Source: Fasciola hepatica
Lineage: Eukaryota > Platyhelminthes > Trematoda > Plagiorchiida > Fasciolidae
Length of the DNA stretch: 64,000 nucleotides
Direction of reading: 5' to 3'
NCBI GenBank assembly: GCA_948099385.1
Contig: CANUEZ040000159.1
Coordinates: 6,714,501-6,778,500, forward strand
The stretch's first letter is position 1; each line of letters opens with the position of its first letter. The translations under genes and the position numbers were made by a program. Below, piece by piece: positions 44,353 through 55,369 of the stretch. The notes beneath the pieces are model-generated. The model had not been told where the DNA came from. It worked only from the letters and a program-made list of their open reading frames with translations, and did not search any database.

Positions 44353-45560
44353 ATCATCATCATCGTACAGCGTTAAACAGTAGGGCAAGCCCCACTTACC
44401 ACTGCCCTTCTCACCATGTTGCACGTTGAATTAAAAAGTATGAATATACAAGATGGAGAGGGAGTGAACCTACATGGGTGGGAAAAGAAAAGAATGCCCT
44501 AGTAGCCAACTCACGGAATACACAGTCTAACTGTACAAACGTACACCGATCAAACATTCTGATTCGATAGAAAGTGACAACACGATCTCCACTGTTCGCG
44601 GTTCGCAGCCATATCCTTCAGTGTCTCCAGCCAACTGGTAGACGGATCTTTTGGACCCCAACCACGAAGACGTGAAGCACCTACTTTTCCTAAGTCTGCT
44701 GTACATTTTCTCATTCCTCGCTGCCACGTCATCTGTTGACCTCCACGTGGTCTCTTCCACCTCCTAGGAGGGGCGGAGAATAGGACACGGTATGGTAGAC
44801 GTGTTTTCGCCATACGCAACACGTGTTCCAACCAACTAAGTCTACTAAGTTGGATACGCTGTGACAGAACGTTCCCTGGATTAGTACCCAATACTCGCTT
44901 TCTTACCTCATCGTTGCTTACTCGGCTATTCCACCCAATCCTAGTGATACTACGTAAACATCGATGGTCGAAAACCTCAAGACGACGAATTTCTTCAGCA
45001 CGCAGACTCTAAGTTTCGCAACCGTACAACAAAACTGAACGCACAGTGGCACAGTATACACGACCTTTCAACTTCAGTGAAATATCGGATCGGCGCCACA
45101 AGTGCTTCAGTCCAGCGTACGCCGCTCGAGCTTTTGATATCCGCGTACTCACCTCTACTACTGTGCTCGCATCCGTCGTCACGCAGCTACCGAGGTAGGT
45201 GAAGTGGTCGACAACTGACAGCACCTCCCCATCGAGCATCAAGCTCGGAATCGTTGACGTCCAGTCTTGTAACATCACCTTGCACTTTGAAGGTGCAAAG
45301 CGCATGCCGAATGAAGCTACAGCTCTTGCGAGATTATCTAGTGCACGTTGAGCATGTTCCGTGGATTCGAACAAGCAGACAACGTCGTCTGCGTAATCTA
45401 AGTCATATAGCTTTTCACTATCTCCTAGTTCGACCCCTACATCCTGAAGATTTTGCAGCGCACTCTCCATTATTTCGTCCATGACGAAGTTAAAAAGGAA
45501 TGGAGACAAAGGGCATCCCTGCCGAACACCACTGGTCGTTTCGAACCGACCGGATAGTTC
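44353..45560 (-). mobile_element. Antisense RTE-A insertion (A4) with 16-bp target duplication
   Basis: This 1.2-kb 5'-truncated RTE-A on the minus strand has a (GAT)n tail at its left end. The 16-bp GTCGTAAATAATCATC is present at 44337-44352 and 45561-45576. The uninterrupted site is preserved in A1 at about 27948-27963, so the event is well documented. Confidence 0.88.
44550..45560 (-). pseudogene. RTE-A4 RT C-terminal half, one nonsense codon
   Basis: The minus-strand frame starts inside RT: SGVRQGCPLSPFLFNFVMDE (near 45520), an intact YADD catalytic box (DLDYADDVVCLFES near 45395), SKCKVMLQDW, FTYLGSCVTTDAS and LKGRVYCATVRSVLLYGCET. A TAG at about 45009-45011 replaces the tryptophan of CETW. 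The rest (RRLEVFDHRC to HFLSNQNV) is open to 44550. It is the best preserved RTE-A sequence in the window. Confidence 0.82.
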
Positions 45561-46639
45561 GTCGTAAATAATCATCTTACTTGTAACTCACATTTTCTCA
45601 AGCCTCGTCAGCCTCTGAATCTCGGCTTCTTTAACATGCGTACACTCATGCAGGCCGGTCAGCAGGCTTGCCTAGCACTCACAATAGATTCTCTGGAGAT
45701 TGATGTTTGCTGCATAAGTGAAACGCGTATCCAGGATTCGAGCAGTGTGATTCAACTAACTGCTCCTGGTATCTCATCGAGGTATTTCCTGCGCACTTCA
45801 GGAGACGAAGTAGCTTGAGCTGCGGGTCAACGTGGTGTAGGAATAGTCCTGAGTGACAAGGCCCAGACTGCTCTTTTAGACTGGATCCCGATTAATGGTC
45901 GTTTATGTGCTGTGAGACTCCAGGGGTCAGTTGACGTTTGAAAGGATATCTATATTGAGCGCAGTTTGTTTGTGATCTCGGCATACGCCCCAACGGACTG
46001 CAGCTCTGACATGCAGAAGGATTAGTTCTATGATGAACTCGCCACCCTCGTTCGCATCAGTAAAGGTTCTGACGTTGTAGTGCTAGCTGGTGACTTCAAT
46101 GCACAAGTTGGCAAACTTAGTGTGTCAGAAGCTTGTTTAGGTGAGCGTTATGCCCTGTTAGCTCAGCGTCTAGATAACGGGGATAGACTTCTCCAATTTT
46201 GTGCAGACAATCGATTGTTCTTGTCTAGTACGAATTTCCGACACATCTAGCGTCGCACAGTGGTGGGGTGGCAGATACTCTGAGTCAAATTGATCATATC
46301 GCAGTAAGCTACCGGTGCCTCGGTTCTGTCCAAATCTGGTCCACCGTCTCGACGTCGTCGAATGGAGTTCTGTGCAAAGTCGTGTTAAATATACCGACGC
46401 GACCTGTTTATTCAGAATGAATGGGTCCATATATGGTTGTATACCACCAGCGGTGCACTCTACATAGGTAGCTGTATTCGATCACACTGTAGTCGAATAT
46501 AGCACATCTCAAGGTATACATTGTAAGTATATGTCGTTCACCGTCTTTTCAAGCAGACCATGCAAAGTGATTTCTGTATCGAGAAATCAAAAGAAAGGGA
46601 ATCTTACTTCTGATATCGTTTTTGAACCTCCCGCTCTCC

Positions 46640-46940
46640 AGCAGCCAGGCCAGATCTTCATGGTTCAGAAACATAACGACTGCGGGTGTGGGATATACAA
46701 AAACTGTCGGTATATGAACACCGATGTCTTCGCAGCATCGCTTGAATCTTGTGGGGACACCGTGTCAGCAACGCTTAGGTTTAGACCAAATTATTAAGTG
46801 CAATATTAAAGGACACTTGGCTAAGGTGGTTGAGTCATGTACTGCGCATGTAAATACATCACGCAGAACAGTTCACGCAAGATGATGGTCATCAGTATGG
46901 TGTTGAAACGATGCTTTCCCGATAGACAGCGGCGGTACCA
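46640..46940 (+). pseudogene. RTE 3' scrap
   Basis: FMVQKHNDCGCGIYKNCRYMNTDVF resembles QKHGHCGWRIYEDCRYSNTDVF at 59228-59295 in the RTE-B relic of intron 3. It is short, degraded and without a catalytic region. Confidence 0.5.
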
Positions 46941-47239
46941 AGTAAACATGACTTTTTTATATAGTTTTGCTTGTGATTAACACAAACACGAGGCACATAA
47001 GATGTGTCTTTGTCCGTCCCGCTAGCTCTAGTAAGAATGCTCTTTTGTCTTCGAACTATCTCATTGAATTAACCCCAAATAGGAAATTTATGTTGGATCC
47101 CTGGTAAACACAGCTTAATCATTGTACAGAGTGCATTGATCCAAACCCTTTTCCGTAACCGGGTTTTCTGACCTGTCCTTTTAGTTAAAAACTTACTTTA
47201 CTCCTACTTTCATGCAACTATCTCCTGCGTGAGGATAAG
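46941..47239. other. Unassigned intronic DNA
   Basis: I see no coding homology, repeat partner or structured motif. Confidence 0.3.
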
Positions 47240-50200
47240 TTGGCTTCTTAGATGTCTCTGATGATTGCTGTCCACGCGTTCCGGTTTGAGGCAAGGTCGG
47301 CATACCGTAAATCCAGTTTTTGCGCCAGTCGCGTACTCCGGTGATCCACTGAAGGTCTAGGTGACCCATGTCTACCTAATAGTACTAATCTATGTCTTGA
47401 GTTGGCCACCAAGGCGATATTTCTGGCCTGAGCACGGTGATGGCAGTAGGTTCCTCCTGGTAGGTTCCATTTCGGGTCGTCGTAGGACATGCCCGAACCA
47501 CTGTGGGCGGCATCGTTGGAGGAAAGAAGAAAGTTGTTCTGTTTTCACATAATGTCGACGCACAGCGGAGTTTGTGACGCGATCATACCCCTTGATTTTG
47601 GCCATGTAGCGGAGGCACCATTGGTCAAAGCTTTCCAGCCTTTTCGTATCGTCTACTCTCAACGGCCAAGTGTTGCACGCGTACGTAAGAACTGGACGGA
47701 AGGCAGCTCGGCATATGCGCAGTTTCGTGTGGAAGCTTGTTTCGCTGTGAGACCACAGCGATTTGTGAAGTTTTGCGAACGCTCTCCTTGCGCAATCTAC
47801 CCGAAGCTTAACCTCGTCCCTGACCTGGCCGTTTGGCTGAATAGTAGAACCTAGGTACTTAAAGTGGTGCACCTGTTCCAAATTTTAGCCATTCGGGCGT
47901 ATATATTGAGTTGGGCCTTGCGAAATAAAGAATTTCGTTTTTGTAGTGTTCATCTCCAAACCAACAGACTTCACTTTCCATACAATACGGTCGAGAATCG
48001 GCTGTAGGGTTCCGAAATCCCCTCGTAGAATGGCAACATCGTCGGCGAATTCGAGGATTTTAATCCCGAAATCGGGGCCAGGTTGTATTCCTCGAAGGTT
48101 GTTGTGGGCGCGGTGCATTACCCAGTCTAGTGTAGTTAAATAAGACTGGTGATAGAGGGCATCCTTGGCGGACATCGGAGTTGATTGAAAACTCTGAAGA
48201 CTCTTCTTCATAGGCGCGGATGCGCGCCTGCGTCTGAGTATAATACGATCCTACCAATCCGATGTCCTTTTCGGGCATTCCGTCGATTCGCAGTACGCTA
48301 CAGAGTGACTGTCTTTCAGTGGAGGCAAATGCTGCCCGAAAGTCAATAAAGCACGCTGTAGTGGGTTTTTACAATTCATAGCGATGTTTTAGGATTCGGC
48401 GTACTGTGAAGATCTGGCCAAGATGGTCTCTTCCTCGACGAAAACCACACTGGTTGGAGCATGTTCGCGTATCCCGGACGGCAAAAAAGCCATTTAGCAG
48501 AATAATCGCAAAATGCTTAGCCGCTATATCGATGGGGCTGATACCGCTGTAGTTCACGCAGACAATCTTGTCACCCTCTTCTGGTACAGGGAATAGGATA
48601 GAAGGTGACCAGTCTTCTTCGGTGTCTCAGATACGGCGGAATAGCGTTCTTAGTTGATCCAATAGAATCGACAAACAAGATTTAAAGATTTCGAGTGAGA
48701 TGCCATCCTCCCCAGGTAACTTTTTGTTTTTCACGGTTTGAGCTACGGGGACGATATTTGATTCATTAGGACGCTCGAGGTTGATTGTGCATTGTTCTGT
48801 CGCCTAGTGCCTCTACTCAGATAGATTAGATGGGGGGGGGGGAGGGGCTGGCGACTGAATAGCTGACTGAAGTGTTCGATCCATCTTTGAAGCTTCTGGT
48901 CGCAGCCCAATATGAGGTGGCCGCTATCGTCGCGTAGTGTACGAGGAGGAGGTTGCGCCTTCCTCGAAGAGGAGCAGCTGAGTCGGAAAAGCCTCTCAAA
49001 GGCTCCAACAACGGCTGCTGTTTCCATCCGGCCTGCTATTTCAGACCAATATCGTTTACGGCCGTTCCTTGCTGAGCGTGTAGCTTCGCGGCGGAGGTTG
49101 TGGTAATCAGATGAATTACAGAGTCTCACGCCCCTAACCTTTGCGCGGCGATTAAGGATTTCTGCAGAGATCCAGTCTTTCCTCTGCCACTTTGTTTTGC
49201 TTAGATCTTCAAGGGAGGCGCTGGCGATGGGTACTTTTAGCCCCTTCCATTGCTCATCTACGCTACCATCCTCGTCGATCGCAGTTAGTCTCTATAGGGC
49301 CTGAACGTTGTCCGGGATTGTTAGCCTGTAAGTATCTACTCTGCAGTGCGAACGAGATTTTCACCGTACTCAAAGGTGAAGCTTAAGTCGATGACGTACC
49401 AGTGTGTGATCCATACCGTTGGCGTTTTCCGTTACGCGTTCCCGATATACGCGATAGTTCTTGACCGATGAAGCCCGACGAAAGCGCACCAAGATGTAAT
49501 CGATGTCCTATCATCTTTCGAATACCAAGGCAGCAGGTGCCTTTTTGGGTACTGGAACTGGGTATTGGTGATGACCAGTTGGTTGGGGTCTGCAAACGTG
49601 ACCAGACGGTCACCATTTTCGCATCGCTTGCCGAGGCCGAATTTCCTCAGTACATTTGAAGTACACTCGTCCGCTGGTCCCGTGCGGGCGTTCCAATCTT
49701 CTACAATCAGCAGATATCGCGCTTGGGAACTGACTGACTGAGTTCTGCAGTTCGCTGCGAAAGACATCTTTGTTGTTCGGCTCAACATGTAGCGTTGGGG
49801 CGTAGACCGCAATCACGATCACGTTAAACGGAGTACTCTTGAATCGTACCTCGGCAATTCTTGAAGAATCTGCTTCTCAAGAGATCAGGGCGTTGTGAGC
49901 TCGACTGTTCCTTGCGATCGCTACTCCATGAAGCCCAGAAATGTCCACTGGCCCGCTGTGATGTATCCAGTAGGATGCGTCCGTTGGATGAACTTAAATA
50001 TGTCGGCTGCCGGAGTATGGTTGGGGTACTTCGGATGGACAAGCTACGTCAATTCCGTAGTAGCAGCTCCTGCATGGTAATGCACTGGCTACCTGCATCT
50101 AGAAGAGTTCTCACGTTCCAGCAGGCTACGTGGACTGGTTACCTTGTGTTCAGGTTTAGGTTCCCAGTTCGTGTCTGGGTCACCCCGGACGCTGAGGTAG

Positions 50201-50790
50201 CACAGGGCGCGTCGCTTACCGCGGACGCCCTAGCACGATCAGAGCTAGTTATAGAGACAAAATCCATGAAGAGGTTTGGGAATTTGGTACGGAGTGGCGT
50301 CCCCAGCTCCACTCGGCTTTTGTTCGAGGTTGCACCTCTAGCCCGTGCACAGCCAAGTGCTACCTGTCGGGCAACAGGAAGTTCATGTGTTGTGAGCCTG
50401 TGGTCTGTCGAACGGATCATACACCTTTTGGATGGTAATTTACTAATCCGGGATGCCCAGCGCTTCCAAGTGATCTTGATGATCTTGGCTGATTTCGTCC
50501 TGTTCGACGAAAACAACTGTTGGCAGCTGATTGGTTTATTTCGTTCCTTCTTGTCACGATCGAACTGGGCGTCGATCCCCTTCGCTGGCTCCAGCTTTGC
50601 CATCGACTTTGGGCAGGCGGCTACGTGCTGCCTTCTAACGAAAATAGGCCATCCATCGACGATATGTCAGCCAGTGCCATCACAGAGGTACCTGAAGGTG
50701 CAATCCCTCGCGCAAACCTATTTGTTATAAACTTAGTAAAATTCGTAGAGAAACTCATGAAAATCTGGATCGCTTGTGCATGTAGGTAGC
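47240..50790 (-). mobile_element. RTE-D (separate RTE-clade lineage), degraded
   Basis: This minus-strand element carries all expected parts in order but does not align closely with RTE-A, B or C. The left end is near 47240 after the last stop. The right (5') end lies in poorly conserved sequence around 50600-50800 and is an estimate. Confidence 0.7.
47248..50610 (-). pseudogene. RTE-D endonuclease-RT, degraded
   Basis: Minus strand: the first part (50603 down to 50139) is a basic region starting MAKLEPAKG. Endonuclease pieces follow: VIAVYAPTLHVEPNN (near 49815), VEDWNARTGPADECTSN (near 49710) and NGDRLVTFADPNQL. RT motifs are VNYSGISPIDIAAKHFAIIL (near 48550), CGFRRGRDHLGQIFTVR, RQGCPLSPVLFN (near 48165) and an FADD catalytic box (LEFADDVAIL near 48050), followed by FKYLGSTIQPNGQ and TYACNTWPLRVDD. 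Frameshifts between these pieces make it non-functional. The FKYLGS/TWPLRVDD pattern is typical of the RTE clade. Confidence 0.75.
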
Positions 50791-50929
50791 TGATGATAGT
50801 CACAACACACATTTATGTTTTACTGAGAAGGTTCTTCAAAGTTTGCTGTGAATTTAAATTAGCCACAAGCGACTTTCGTAGGTACTCATCTGTCGAGATG
50901 TAGACTGTATAAACTCAACCCGGAACGCG

Positions 50930-53900
50930 TTTCAGTTTCAGTTTATTCAACCATTAACCTCGCACTTCTGTGCTCTGGTTTCAGTTGCTACCTCACAGCA
51001 TCATCCAGTAAAGGGCGAAAAGAATAGAAGTATAGTGATAAAGAGCCGAAAAAAGTCAAAGTATCAAGGGGAAATCAAGACGACAAGGAAAGAGTTCGAA
51101 CGCAATTACGCCACTGACCGCGACACCTAACCATATCACTCAATGTCTCCAACCATTTGGTAGGCGGATCACGTGGACCCCAACCTAGAAGTCTAACACT
51201 TTTTACTTGTGAACGTCCACTGGTCAAGGTTTTCATACCTGTTTGCTATGTCATGGACCGACTACCTCGACTTACCTTCCAATCACCACCTGTCTCAGAG
51301 AACAGCGTACGCCGAGGGAGGCTATCGATGGGCATGCGTAACACATGCCCAAACCACCCTAACCTGTTTAGATTCAATACCTGGTCCACAGACTGACCTC
51401 TGGTTCCCAACACCTTACGTCCAACCTCAGTATTGCTGATACGGTGTTCCCACCATACTCGGACAAAGCTACGGAGACATCGTTACTCGAATACCACCAA
51501 TCTTCGCCTATCTACTCTTAATGGCCGTGTTTCTCAAACGTATGCAAGAACGCACCTAACCGCCGCATTGCACACTCTACCCTTAACAGACAATTGGATG
51601 CCACGCCGGCGCCACAGATGACGGAGGGTGGCAAAAACCAAACATGGCCTCTTTATACGCGATGACACTTCATCCGATATCTGTCCACCTGGTGAGATGT
51701 AACTGCTCAGGTAACAAAATTTATCTACTTCAGCTAGAGTTTCTCCTGGTGTTCAGCCAACCCCGTCCTGCAACAGCATTTTACACTTTGAGGGTATAAA
51801 ACGCATCCCAAACATCGCTACACTGTTGTTTAAGCTATCTAAGAGAGCTTGCAACTTACCTGGATAATCAATCAGAAGAACAAAATCGTCCGCTTATTCC
51901 AAGTCAGACAGTTTATTGCCTGAGCAAAGATCGACGCCCCCATTCTCGCACGAGGATAGGGCTATCTCAAGAATCAATTCAATCACAAAATCGAAGAGGA
52001 AGGGTGAAAGAGGGCAACCCTGACGAACACCAATTTCCATGGTGAACTCGGGTGAAAGATCGCCGTAAGTACGAACCTGGTTTCGGCTGTTTGTATGAAA
52101 GCATTGGAAAAGAGAAATAAACTTCTCTGTCACACCCTTCAATGAGAGACAGCGAAAGAGAACTGTGCGGTCGACTGAGTGGAACACCGCTTTCAGATCA
52201 AGAAACAGAGATTGTGGACCTACGGAAGATGTGTCTGTGCTCCAAGGTTTGCCGAAGAGTAAAGATGTGGTCGATACAACCCCGAGCGGGTCTGAAAACG
52301 GTTTGATTCTCACGCGTACATATTTCGCGAGTGCTGGATAACCGGTGGAGAATAAGCCCGGTGAACAGTTGAGGCGCGATACTTACCAAGCTAATTCCTG
52401 TGTGGTTTTCACAAGAGGATTTGTCACCTTTCTTGTAAATCGGTACAGTCACCGATTCACACCATTCCCTGAGAATTTGCTCACTATCCCAATTAATACG
52501 GAGGAGTTTTATTAACTCTGAAACCAAAACTTCGCCTCCATCCTTAAAAAAATGGATACAACCCATTCGGTCCAGCGGCTTTGTACATTTTCAAGTACCC
52601 TATGTTTTTCATGATCTCTATCTCTGATGGAGGACTGATATCCTCCTGCATCGTTTCGCTGGCAGGTATATTCGGAACTTCCAATGTTGAAGTGGGTCAA
52701 CTGAATTGTCCCTTGAAGTGTCCGCCCAACGCTCCAGACGACGTCCCTGAGAGTGAACCAGTAACCTGTCGGATTCCTTAATTAACTCACTTATTCCAGG
52801 CTTCCGTGATATGGTACCTCTAATCAAACGGAAAAGGTTGCGAGCATTGCCAATGGACGCAGATTTTTCCATTTCCCTACATTTCGCAATACACCACTGC
52901 TCACAGTCATTTCTCAGGCTCCTAGTGACTTGGCGTCTCAGAAATTCGCGCACTTCATTGAATGCGGCATCCGGAGGGACGGATCTACGAGCATCGAATA
53001 GAGCAACTGATGTCAAATATATCCATAGTTTGTGAGACCGACTTGAACCAGAGTTTTGGGTATCATTCAAAGCGGCATAAAAGACTTCCTTGATCTCTTG
53101 CCAGCGTTCATTTGGGTCCTGACCATCTGGCTACATCGATAACTGCGTAGATAGCAACTTCGCGAGACGCGTAGCATTTACGTTCGTTCGACCACGGACG
53201 AGACGTAAACGGAAGCGAGCACGTACCAAGGTGTGGTCTGAGTTCACAGGCATAGACCAAAAAGAACGACAATCTTCAATTGATCCACGGCAGCGGTGAC
53301 CAATCACAATATGGTCAATCTGAATCCAGCGTTGTGAAGACGAAGGAGGACGCCGTGTGAGTCTATGCCGCTTCTTACGGCAGAAGTTTGTACTTGCCAG
53401 AAATAATCCGTGGTCAGAACACAGCTGAATGAGACGATCGCCGTTATCGGTACGATCGCCTGGGATAGCAAATGGGCCTTCGATGTGCCTTTGGAATTTC
53501 CCAAACGGCCAACTTGGGCGTTGAAATCCCCAACAATGACCACCACGTCCGTTGAACGTGCGCTTCGAAGCAGCTGAGACAAATCCTGATAGAATTCGTC
53601 CTTGACACCAGAGGAACTACAGTCAGTCGGCGCGTACATAGACACGAAGAACAAGTATCGGCGCTCCAGTTTGTTGTTGTTGACACGAATGAAACCGTCT
53701 AACTGAACTGCACAAAAACGACTGCTGACTGGAATCCAGTCTAGTAATGCACCCTCAGCTTTCATGCTCAAAGCAATCCCAACGCCAGCCAGACCACGAG
53801 CTCCAGACACCGAATCACCCGACACACGAAGAGTGAAGCGAGAGACTGAGGTTGTATCTGGGGTGCGGAGAGTTATCACTGTAGTGGGGTCTTGTATACG

Positions 53901-54107
53901 TGTTTCGGAGACACAGTATACACCTATTTTAAAGGTGTCAAGTGTTTTGGTGAGGGTAGCCTGTTGTCCTATCTGACATAGTGTGCGAACGTTGAAGGGA
54001 GCCAAGTGAAGTGAACATTTAGGCTTAAGAAATGCATTCGATTTATACTCAACTCCTGGACTGCTGCTTTCATCACAGCTGCAATTACCCATGGCGTTTT
54101 GCATCGG
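50930..54107 (-). mobile_element. RTE-B copy B2 (with 3' end)
   Basis: This minus-strand RTE-B has the same endonuclease-RT as B1, but continues past 51521 through the C-terminal coding region and 3' UTR to a tail of TGAAACTGAAAC type at about 50930-50945. It is therefore the more complete copy, and the shared 2.59 kb is an internal segment of it. Confidence 0.82.
51000..54092 (-). pseudogene. RTE-B endonuclease-RT (B2), degraded
   Basis: The domains are the same as in B1: endonuclease with GDFNAQVGRL near 53525, RT with KGDKSS near 52450, LDLKAVFHSVDR near 52195 and QGCPLSPFLFDF near 52000. The stop before ADD in the catalytic box is shared with B1. The ATG equivalent to 35416 in B1 lies at 54092. 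The additional C-terminal part (51500 to about 51100) contains several stops. Confidence 0.75.
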
Positions 54108-55369
54108 CATAGTGCAGAGTCTAATACGTTTACTTATTGCATGCCGGGGACCCATTCCGCTTGTGTAGTTGTGGTCTATATTCGATTGACAATCACGAGG
54201 CCTACATTCTCCGGGTGAAAGTTATCTGTCAGTTACAGGTATTTTCTACCGCATTTGAGAAACTGAGATGGAGTTGTTGACCTAAAATCGCTCGTTGGCA
54301 AATCAACCATTAAGCAAGAACAATTTAGCGTTTGAGTTGCCGTCGTACCAGTTCGGTTCCAAAACAATATGAATGTACAATCAAAATCCACTTGCATTTT
54401 TCGCATCTAAAAAGTTTAATGTCGTAAACCGGAAACGAACCAGCGACATCCCACTTACGGGGGAGAAGCTGTAGCAGCTGAGCTGTCGTCATACGGCCAG
54501 TCGGATGTGAAAGCATTTCAGTTGATTTTTCCATTTTGTACGACTCAGGCTCCTCATAACAATCATATATTCAATGAACTATGTGATTGTTAATGCGTGT
54601 AATACGGTATTTGATAAACCTAGTCTCAAGTGTGTGAAAAATCCCACAGAACACATTGAGAATATAACAACTGGGCGAAAAATCTCATTTTCAGTTGTTC
54701 GCATTCACAACAATAAGTAGGCGACCTAATGCCACAGTATGGTTAGCGGTGGGTGTCCCAGGCTTCGAGATGACTGTCCTTCCTGGACGCCTTTCGAAAT
54801 GCGCCCAAATGACCGTGTGTGTGCTGTAGCCTCTGCTGAGAAAGTCCTGATCACTGCCTTCTCGTGGCGGAAGTGTTCCCACTAAAATGAGAGGACAAAG
54901 TGAATGCCTGGCGCTGTCCACCGGGTTGGATGACTGATAGTCAGTCTAGGGGAGATGGTTAAACCCTGATTCCAAACCAGTTATGAGTGGCGTATGAGGC
55001 GTACAACGCTGTGCTCACCGACATCTGTGGCGGAGGTTGTACTGGGCACCCGTAATGTTTGGCCTCATCCCAATGCCTACTCTGGACTGGGTGATCGAGT
55101 GGTACAACAACCCGCGGCGCAATCATGAAAGATTATACTACTATGATTGACTACTCTCATGCGTATGTACGATCACTCTTCTGCACCATACACAACTTGT
55201 AATCCCACCTTCTTTCCACTTCTTTCACCCTTTATTCTCCCATTTCACACCCAACGGTATCTTCGGTTGGCGGTGCTCTATGTGGTGTCATTGGCGGAAA
55301 TCTTAGCTGCATTCTCTCTTGTCTTTCTTTAACTAGCTTCCAAATCTCATCGAACCCACTACCACCAGC
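54108..55369. other. Unassigned intronic DNA
   Basis: No convincing homology is seen. The stretch 55010-55130 has a GC-rich composition like RTE 5' regions and leads into RTE-C, so part of it may be the RTE-C 5' UTR. This is a guess. Confidence 0.3.

Larger units (their letters stand above)
43765..46430 (+). mobile_element. RTE-A copy A3, split by an antisense RTE-A
   Basis: This plus-strand RTE-A consists of a 5' region (43765-44352; from 44036 nearly identical to A1) and an endonuclease continuing at 45561 after the insertion. The endonuclease runs to about 46330 and shows LAGDFNAQVGKL (near 46083) and SQIDHIAVSYRW (near 46285), with the same three internal stops as A1. The RT region is missing, so the copy is truncated at its 3' side. 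Right boundary approximate. Confidence 0.75.

Noticed and set aside
46531..46797. Possible extra NOMO exon in intron 2 (PPALQQPGQIF segment)
   Set aside because: The NOMO alignment is continuous from exon 2 to exon 3, and the right half matches an RTE C-terminal piece at 59228.
49861..50730. 289-codon plus-strand open frame
   Set aside because: It is antisense to the endonuclease region of RTE-D and shows no domain of its own.
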